Below, piece after piece: positions 58,029 through 64,000 of a stretch of DNA of 64,000 nucleotides (within the stretch, counting starts at the first letter, position 1; each line of letters opens with the position of its first letter). The stretch is from Phallus indusiatus (taxonomy: Eukaryota; Basidiomycota; Agaricomycetes; Phallales; Phallaceae). Below the pieces are notes generated by a model. That model saw only the letters and a list, made by a program, of their open reading frames with translations. It ran no database searches and was not told the origin of the DNA. The position numbers and the translations under genes were made by a program. The stretch covers positions 2,644,927 to 2,708,926 of the forward strand of contig JAQFWX010000003.1 of the NCBI GenBank assembly GCA_027605045.1. The letters are read 5' to 3'.

Positions 58029-58471
58029 AAACGCATATAAGTACAGGATGTGAGGTGCCCAACTGATCTCTGCGGGATCTGAGGGGATACAGATAGAAAT
58101 CGAAGTAAATTGAAGAGATCGAGAAATCGAAAGAACGACGGAAGTAGTGGAAACTGCAAAATACGGGAAATGAAGGGGATCATGATACGAAAAGAAACCG
58201 AAAGAAATCGAAGAAATCGAATAATTGGAAGAGGTGCTAGCGTACCGTGACAGGAAATAGAAAGTATTCTATTTATATCATGGAACCTCACCGATCATCA
58301 AAGTCAATAAATCGGTGATCGGTAGTTCAAGAGATCGCATAGAGTGCGATCTCTATAAAGTTCGTTCGTTCGAAATCGAAAGGAATGTGAATTCGGTGAA
58401 AATCAGAAAATCGGTGTCATGAGAAAATCAGCTCATGACAAGTGACTATATTGAGAAAATACTAACTACTC

Positions 58472-58524
58472 ACCTAGAGGGAGGGGACCCTAAGAGAACA
58501 AGCTTAGGGACCCTCACTCTAGGT
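58472..58524. repeat. Fold-back motif, copy B
   Basis: Arms start ACCTAGAGGGAGGGG and end CCCTCACTCTAGGT, with loop AGAACAAG as in copy A. Changes in one arm relative to copy A are largely matched in the other. Confidence 0.7.
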
Positions 58525-58559
58525 ACAGCTACTATATACATAAACAATGATGCGGCATG

Positions 58560-59025
58560 TGGTAAGGATGCTCACGGGTATTGAGATACCCAGGCTACCC
58601 GGGTAATGATCCGCAGGTAACGGGTACCTGCTTACATAATTACCCGGGTCAATTTTACCTGCAGATCCGGGTTTCGCTTTTGGCAACAGGCAGGTACCCG
58701 CAGGTATGCAATAACCTCGATCTGTGCCATATGTGTACAATTTTCTAGTGGGTTTCATTGTGATTTTTATTTTTATTTTTGGCTCTAGAGAGCTCAAATT
58801 TTGCTTAAAATGCAAATAAAAAAATATGTAATGAATATTTTTTGAATATCTACAAGATAAGTCGGGCGCTTATTTAGGCGCCCGTGTTACATAAGCAAAA
58901 AAGGTCTCAAATTGTCTAAACCAGAGAATTTTGAGGTATTCTCTGTTACCCGGGTACCTGCCACGGTTACCCATACCCGCACGGGTAATTACCTGAGGAT
59001 CCAGGTATCACTGTCAAGTACTGAT
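58560..59025. mobile_element. MITE-like element with GGGTACC-rich ends
   Basis: Both ends are built of TACCCGGGTA, GGTACCTG and CAGGTACCCG words in opposite orientation, and the right end reads CCAGGTATCACTG. The core is AT-rich. This layout fits a non-autonomous hAT-type element, but the left end is degraded and a target duplication was not found. Confidence 0.45.
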
Positions 59026-59125
59026 ATCTGGGAACGGTAACTGATACTGTAACGTATTTTAGTCACTGATAAATAGAATAATAACCATCACCGTGGATTG
59101 ACGATAGTCAGGACTTGGCCTCAAC

Positions 59126-59329
59126 CTATAAGAGGTTGTGCCCCGACAGTCTTCCTTGTGGTTTGCCCTGATGTTCGTCACGAGCGTCAAGTTCGTCTAG
59201 GACGTCTCGAAGGAGTGCATTCCGAGCTTCAAGAGCTGCGAAATGTATCTCGTGTTGGATGAGATCAAGTTCGACAATAATAAAGAGGGCTTCGAGATGA
59301 AGCTCTCGGCAACGACGGATAATCTCCAT
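59126..59329 (-). CDS. Short ORF within repeat, unknown
   Basis: This is a 67-residue frame from an ATG, with a helical, Leu/Ile/Glu-rich sequence (RELHLEALFIIVELDLIQ then FAALEARNALLRDVLDELDA). It overlaps the GGCCTCAAC...GGTTGTGCCCC hairpin at its 3' end. It may be a small gene of a repeat element; support is weak. Confidence 0.3.
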   Translation of the reverse strand: MEIIRRCRELHLEALFIIVELDLIQHEIHFAALEARNALLRDVLDELDARDEHQGKPQGRLSGHNLL

Positions 59330-60594
59330 TGCTGCAGATCTTGAATGATGATCTTGGTGTTCAATGATGAGGAGAATAGAGGAGAAGAGATTATATAGAG
59401 ATATCGAACTACATTTGATATTAAGTCTGAAGAACTATCTACGTGTATGCTAGGGTTTATATACACATCAGATAAATAATTGGAGCTCAGTTCGAAATAC
59501 AAACAAGTCGTGAGATTCGTAAGGGACGTTCATATATACAGGGTAGTTGCACTCATGTGATGACCATGAGGCAGATAAGAACAAAGGGAAACACATACAT
59601 GGACCTACACTTGTCATTGATGATCTCATAACCGGAACATGCGTGGGATGTTCTAGAAAGTACGATCCGCGGATGTTCCAGGAGTTAAGAGAGACGGGTA
59701 TGTCTCTTTTTGAGTTGTGAGGTTGTTACGCGACGGGGTCGGGATGACTAAGCAAGGCTCGGGAGGATCGGACGTGGGTCGGATGTTGGTCGGCTTCAAC
59801 TTACTCTTGAGTTGCGCCCTCACGGTGCGTCACCAACAATTTCGGGTCGGGCTGGGTCTCCGATGTACAAGTGACGTCGGAGTTACTAGGAGTGAGACTG
59901 AGCTGCGAAGCTGCGAAGTCTCGAGGCTAGGGAAAGGGTCAGAGAGGTGGGACAAGGATAGAGTTGGGTCGGAGAGGTTATCAGAGGTTAGGAGTGAGGT
60001 CGGAGAAATCGGTCAGAGGTAGTTGTTGAAGAAGATAGACACAACGTCGCCGACGACATTCGAGGATGTCGTCAACGACGACAAGGGATCTTGTTAGGGC
60101 ACGATCGTTCAGCGATTAGACTTAAGGATCAGACTGCTACTATAACCCAGTAACCCAGTCTATAATAGCGCAAGGAACTACACATGCGCGCACAGTTGTA
60201 TATATACATGATTACGCTATTATAGGGGCAAAAGACATATAGTATACCAAAGCACACCAACCATAGGATAGTCCAATCCTCCTGAAATTTGGCACACATA
60301 TTCTACATATATAAGAGGGTTTTGGTGCAAAAAATCTAAGGATTTGGCGGGCCGGTTCTGGAGATACAGGCAGAACAAGTTGCACTATATGGGGAGGAGG
60401 AGATGATAGTTTTCACTCAAGGTGTATTTGAGTTAAGATAAATTGTATTGTTTAAAACAGTTTTATTCATCATTTTAACTGAGTTTATCAATGGTATTTT
60501 ATATTATGATATTATTACAAAAATCCATTTTCACATCGGGGACATTTATACATGTGCGTATGATGCCAGTCATATGTATTGACATCCTTAGCAC
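59330..60594. other. Repeat-derived sequence without supported gene
   Basis: It contains the third GGCTTCAACTT...GAGTTGCGCCC hairpin (59797-59823), a TGTTAGGGCACGATC start at 60092 and an 11-bp inverted repeat CTATAATAGCG / CGCTATTATAG at 60160-60170 and 60215-60225. The plus-strand frame at 59717-60022 looks like chance. Confidence 0.45.
60160..60225. repeat. Short inverted repeat, 11-bp perfect arms
   Basis: CTATAATAGCG and its exact complement are separated by 44 bases that are themselves TATA-rich. It could be a small fold-back element or the end of a DNA transposon covering the genes to the right. Confidence 0.55.
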
Positions 60595-61660
60595 TCAGAA
60601 GCTTTGGAAGCTTTTCTTTGCCTGTCTGAGCATTGAGAAAGCATTATGGATATGCTTCACATATCCCGCAATGCCCTCACGTAGATCACTGCCACGTGCA
60701 ATAGGCAGTAACGCTTGCTCCTTAAGAGCATTAGATCCTTGTAAATCTTTTTTGGTATTCTCCAGTGTTTCATCAATATCATCTACTTCTTCAGCACTCT
60801 CCTGAAGACACTGAATATGAAACCACCTTTTACAAAAACGACAAAAACGTTGTACGTCCTTGTCGGGATGATAATGCTCCATACATTCAGACATGCATGA
60901 AGGAATAGGACCCTATAAAGAATGAGAGGGAGTTGAAATATAAATAAATAAATATACTTTGACAGCAAGAGTTTTTCGACGTTCACATTCTGTGAAAAAT
61001 AGTCGAAAGCGTGTGTAAAGACTATTGTCAGGAATGTATTCCTGATTGACTGTATCATCCAAAGTATGGATTTTCCTAGCCTTGCCTATGAAAACGTTCA
61101 GGAATAGTTAAGCGTATTCTTAAAATATTATTTATTTACCGTCGATTGCGGATCGTTCTATAACATCTTCATGATCGGTAAAGATAAGCTCCCAATCACC
61201 CAATTTATTCCTTAAAAGATAAAGTGAAAAAATAATAGTTATAAATATAATATAACTAACATAAATGCCTTTCGTAATTCTTTTTTTTGAGCAGGTGTAA
61301 ATATCGGAAAGGTTTGTAGCCACGCAAGTAAGTGAGATCTGTTATAAAACCATTGAACCATAAAATGGGGGTAACTAGACTCCTATTTTTGAAATCAGTA
61401 AATATAAATATACATCACGCTAAAACATACCGGACTTTTCCGAATTTCTTTGATACGTCCTTTCCATAAGATTTGTTCTCTTTTTTGAGAAGCGGGAGAT
61501 TTTTTTTCCTCCCCATAAATCAAAAGGCTAAGGTGGATAATTATTTATGGTTCTGTATTATAAAATAAACTTACTCTGTTCCGGTTTTCAGCAGTCCGAA
61601 ATCAGCATCTAAATATTCAGAAAGCACAGGCCAAGTATTCCAAGCAGAAGGAGCAGACAT
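60595..61660 (-). CDS. BAH-PHD chromatin-reader-like protein
   Basis: Exons: 61575-61660, 61431-61527, 61261-61382, 61140-61210, 60958-61085, 60595-60912, giving 273 residues. The start is MSAPSAWNTWPVLSEYLDAD. A BAH-like domain follows: ILWKGRIKEIRKS, SSYPHFMVQWFYNRSHL, GDWELIFTDHEDVIERSAID. Then a PHD-type finger: SCMSECMEHYHPDKDVQRFC, RFCKRWFHIQCLQ. The last 80 residues are helical. Fungal BAH-PHD proteins bind nucleosomes or modified histone tails; partners here are unknown. The number of finger ligands seen is slightly fewer than in a full PHD. It is divergent from the Ulp1-like gene, 139 bp away, and lies 2.1 kb from the telomere. Confidence 0.75.
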
Positions 61661-61799
61661 GATATGCTGAACTTGAATACTTTGAAGAGTTATTTATAAG
61701 TAATGACTGAGTTTAAATTTGATAAGCTGATCTGAATTTGATCGATGCTGATCTATAATAGTCTTCTTGTTTCAAATTCATACTTGTTAACACTCAGTG
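61661..61799. promoter_or_regulatory. Bidirectional promoter region of the subtelomeric pair
   Basis: Only 139 bp separate the two divergent starts. The sequence is AT-rich. A GATCAG/GATCGATGCTGATC palindrome-like group sits at about 61728-61755. Shared control is likely from the spacing alone. Confidence 0.45.
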
Positions 61800-63765
61800 A
61801 TGGCACCCATTACAAGAGCTCAGAAACAGAAACAGACTGTTCCGATAGTAAAACCTATGACTCCCATAAAAGTAAAAGATATAGAAATAGAATTTCCCTC
61901 TCCTATCACACCAGACCCACGTCCTCCATTGGAAAACTTTCCTTCTCCTATCACACCAGAACAACGTCCTCCGTTATAAGGGTCTCAACGGGTATTGCAA
62001 ACGGGTACCTCGCAGCGTTCAGCCAATCAGATTGCAGGATTTTTGGGTCAAGGGCAAAATCCTGCATTCTGATTGGCTAAACAGAGCGCGGGTACCCGAG
62101 GGTACCCATAAGTCATACCCGTTGAGACCCCTACTCCGTTAGAAAACTTTCCTTCTCCAATTACACCGGAACAACGTCCCCGATTAGAAAACTTTCCTTC
62201 TCCCATCACACCGGAAGCAGAGTTTCTATTACCACCGACCAAAATATCTGAATCTGGTAATATATCCATTTAATATGTATACAAAACATAGTAATATCTC
62301 CCAGACAATGAAAAATCCCCGTCTTCTCCCGAGTTTCGTCCTGAAAATATCTCTAGTTCAGAAGGTGGAAATATATTAGAGAATAATATCGAGGAAGAGG
62401 AAGAAGAGGAAGGTGAAACGTTAACGAGTAGAGGTAGACGGTTTCAAAGTGATAATTTGAAAAGCCTCATAATCCTTGTAGAAATACTATTATTCAATCC
62501 GTCTTGTTGGGGGCCTGCATGGGATGATATTGAAACACTTGAACCCGGTCGGTGGTTAGGTGGGGATCTGATGGGGATCTATTTCCTCAGCCAGCTTCCA
62601 CACCATTTGGAAGACTGTCTTACCTTATATATTCCCATGAATATTACGGTTCTAATTGAACGTCGGCTACACATCAAACAGAATCCCATAGCAAATGAAG
62701 ATAAAACATTTATTCGGAATTTTACGGATACCGTCCTACGCAGCGTATTCCGAAAAGACCGGTTACGATGGTGATACTACTTCAACGTCATTATTTCGTC
62801 GTGACATTTGATACCCGGAACCGAAAAGCATATGTATACGGTCGGCTCGGTCTCAATAGACAACATGGAATGTTAAGTGACGAAGAGATAGAGTGTTCGC
62901 GTGAAACTCGGGCAGGAAAAGATAGATGGGAGGAATGGAAAGGATCTGCGTATTGGGAAGCAGTACACGATCTGTTAGGTTGGGAATGCCCATCCAGTAA
63001 GACGGTGACGGTATTCTCTTTGGAATGGTTTGCAGTAAGTGGGCGATGCTAGGTAAATGTCTGAAACTAACAAGTAAATAATCAGAACGGACGAGACTGC
63101 GGGCCGATCGCGGTATTTGTATTTGAGTCATTGGTTATCAGAGACGGTCTAGTACTGGACAAGCATGACTTGCCAAAGCTGCCCGAACGACCTTGCGCGC
63201 ACCATATACGATATCAAATATTGCAAAAAGCGCTACCTCGGATTTACGAAGTATATCAACGTTGGACGATATTATCAACGACTGAGGCAGCCCTCTTGCC
63301 TGGAAAGTGGTAGACGATTACTATCTGAACCCATGGATAGAAGCGCTCTCGTATCAACCGCTAGGCTCTGAAGCGATCCAGAATCTTCATAAGAAGATGA
63401 GACAGGCACCCACGCAATGCTCGCGATGTAAAATGCTAGTCAGAGGATTTATCAAAACTAAAACGAAACAAGATATTATCAAGTTTCGTCAAACAGTGCA
63501 GCAATCCAATCCAGAGGTTTCCAGCGATGAGGAGTCCGAGACTGAGGAGTTGGATATGGTACAAGATCGATCGGTTTCACAGGACGGGCCAGTGGAGACT
63601 AAAAAGTATAGCTCTTTTAGAGCTATTGCGACGGAGCGACTGTCAGGGTACGCTACCGCGTCCCCTCATTTTTCCTTATTTATTATCATCGGTATATATC
63701 TATTTCTATCTTATTTATATTTCCCGTGCATTGCCTCTACCATCCGTTTATTCTCTCCGTCCATA
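61800..63765 (+). pseudogene. Ulp1-type (C48-like) cysteine protease gene, decayed and MITE-interrupted
   Basis: Coding pieces: 61800-61976 and 62142-62256 (N-terminal Pro repeats of PLENFPSPITPEQRP), 62305 to about 62770 (acidic run, then LEPGRWLGGDLMGIYFLSQL), 62768-63030 (HYFVVTFDTRNRKAYVYGRL with the candidate His/Asp), 63090-63312 (NGRDCGPIAVFVFESL with the candidate Cys) and 63307 onward (CSRCKMLVRGF). A GTAAGT intron at 63031-63084 joins two pieces. Breaks: a 157-bp MITE that brings a stop, a one-base frame change near 62770 and another near 63300. The order of His, Asp and Cys matches Ulp/SENP proteases, which remove SUMO-like tags. Many agaricomycete DNA transposons carry such a gene. 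Confidence 0.65.
61977..62133. mobile_element. hAT-like MITE, 157 bp, with 8-bp target duplication
   Basis: Terminal inverted repeats of 19 bases match at 18: TAAGGGTCTCAACGGGTAT at the left and the complement of TAGGGGTCTCAACGGGTAT at the right. CTCCGTTA is present on both sides (61969-61976 and 62134-62141). Inner arms with CAGCCAATCAGA / TCTGATTGGCT and GCAGGATTTT / AAAATCCTGC fold back further. The 8-bp duplication fits the hAT superfamily. The first bases of the element complete a TAA stop in the interrupted frame. Confidence 0.85.
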
Positions 63766-64000
63766 TTTGGGTTTAGGGTTTAGGGTTTAGAATTAGGGTT
63801 TAGGGTTTAGGGTTTAGAAGGGTTTAGGGTTTAGAGTTAGGGTTTAGGGTTTAGAGTTAGGGTTTAGGGTTTAGGGTTTAGGGTTTAGGGTTTAGGGTTT
63901 AGGGTTTAGGGTTTAGGGTTTAGGGTTTAGGGTTTAGGGTTTAGGGTTTAGGGTTTAGGGTTTAGGGTTTAGGGTTTAGGGTTTAGGGTTTAGGTTTAGG
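63766..64000 (+). repeat. Telomere, TTTAGGG repeats
   Basis: An array of mostly TTTAGGG units, G-rich strand pointing to the window end, as expected for a right chromosome terminus. The inner part (to about 63870) has degenerate units such as AGAATTAGGG and AGAGTTAGGG; the outer 130 bases are almost perfect. The last unit is TTTAGG after one shortened unit. Confidence 0.95.

Larger units (their letters stand above)
57229..58560 (+). repeat. LTR-like/fold-back repeats, no gene
   Basis: It begins TGTTAGGGTGACTCAGGGCA. Three related blocks starting ACCTAGAGG...CCTAAG occur near 57253, 57977 and 58472; the last two fold back on an inverted copy (CTTAGG...CCTCTAGG) across the shared loop AGAACAAG. 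GAAATCGAA-type repeats fill 58090-58240. Frames are short and not convincing. Confidence 0.5.

Noticed and set aside
59717..60022. 101-codon Arg/Gly/Ser-rich plus-strand frame
   Set aside because: It overlaps repeat sequence rich in GGTCGGA words; composition explains the open frame.
63640..63783. Hydrophobic C-terminal extension running into the telomere
   Set aside because: The frame ends inside telomeric repeats (FGFRV), so its last part is chance reading of non-coding sequence.

Overview
This window is the right-hand end of a chromosome from a filamentous basidiomycete, most likely an agaricomycete. The evidence is dense short introns of about 48-77 bp in almost every gene, basidiomycete-type gene content (Tvp38, DUF4112, samB/Mub1-type MYND protein, PalI-family membrane protein, F-box protein), a chromodomain Ty3/gypsy retroelement, and a telomeric repeat array at the last base. 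The telomere unit is TTTAGGG (plant type), not the TTAGGG usual in fungi. I cannot name the species.

Bases 1-37,750 are a compact, gene-rich host arm with fourteen protein genes: a large low-complexity protein, NADP-isocitrate dehydrogenase (with both a mitochondrial leader and a C-terminal SKL peroxisome signal), Tvp38, a DUF4112 protein, a dynamin-family GTPase, an F-box protein, a monocarboxylate-type MFS transporter, a Mub1/samB MYND protein, a serine/proline-rich protein, an RNF115/126-like RING-H2 ligase, a TatD nuclease, an SR-dipeptide protein, a PalI-like membrane protein, a free-standing NRPS-like reductase domain (also ending in SKL) and coatomer epsilon. Exon/intron models were built by hand from splice signals. 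For the complete models every exon sum is a multiple of three and family motifs run across the junctions.

Bases 37,750-47,300 are a transition zone: AT-rich sequence, two small spliced genes of unknown function, an LTR-like repeat and two tandem paralogues that resemble PD-(D/E)XK nuclease-like proteins, one of them frameshifted.

Bases 47,300-60,600 are repeats. A chromodomain Ty3/gypsy element on the minus strand (3' LTR 47,770-48,088, polypurine tract, two accessory ORFs, chromodomain, integrase, RT/RNase H, protease, gag) has landed against a truncated PIF1-like helicase. Its gag side ends in a GT/GC-rich minisatellite instead of a 5' LTR. From LTR to gag the element is packed with short perfect hairpins (6-12 bp stems), several per 100 bases, which is not seen in the neighbouring host genes; this is the most unusual signal in the window. 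Further out lie LTR-like repeats starting TGTTAGGG, fold-backs and a GGGTACC-rich MITE-like element.

Bases 60,600-63,770 hold a divergent subtelomeric pair: an apparently intact BAH-PHD protein (minus) and a decayed Ulp1-type cysteine protease gene (plus) interrupted by a hAT-like MITE with an 8-bp target duplication. The telomere follows at 63,766-64,000.
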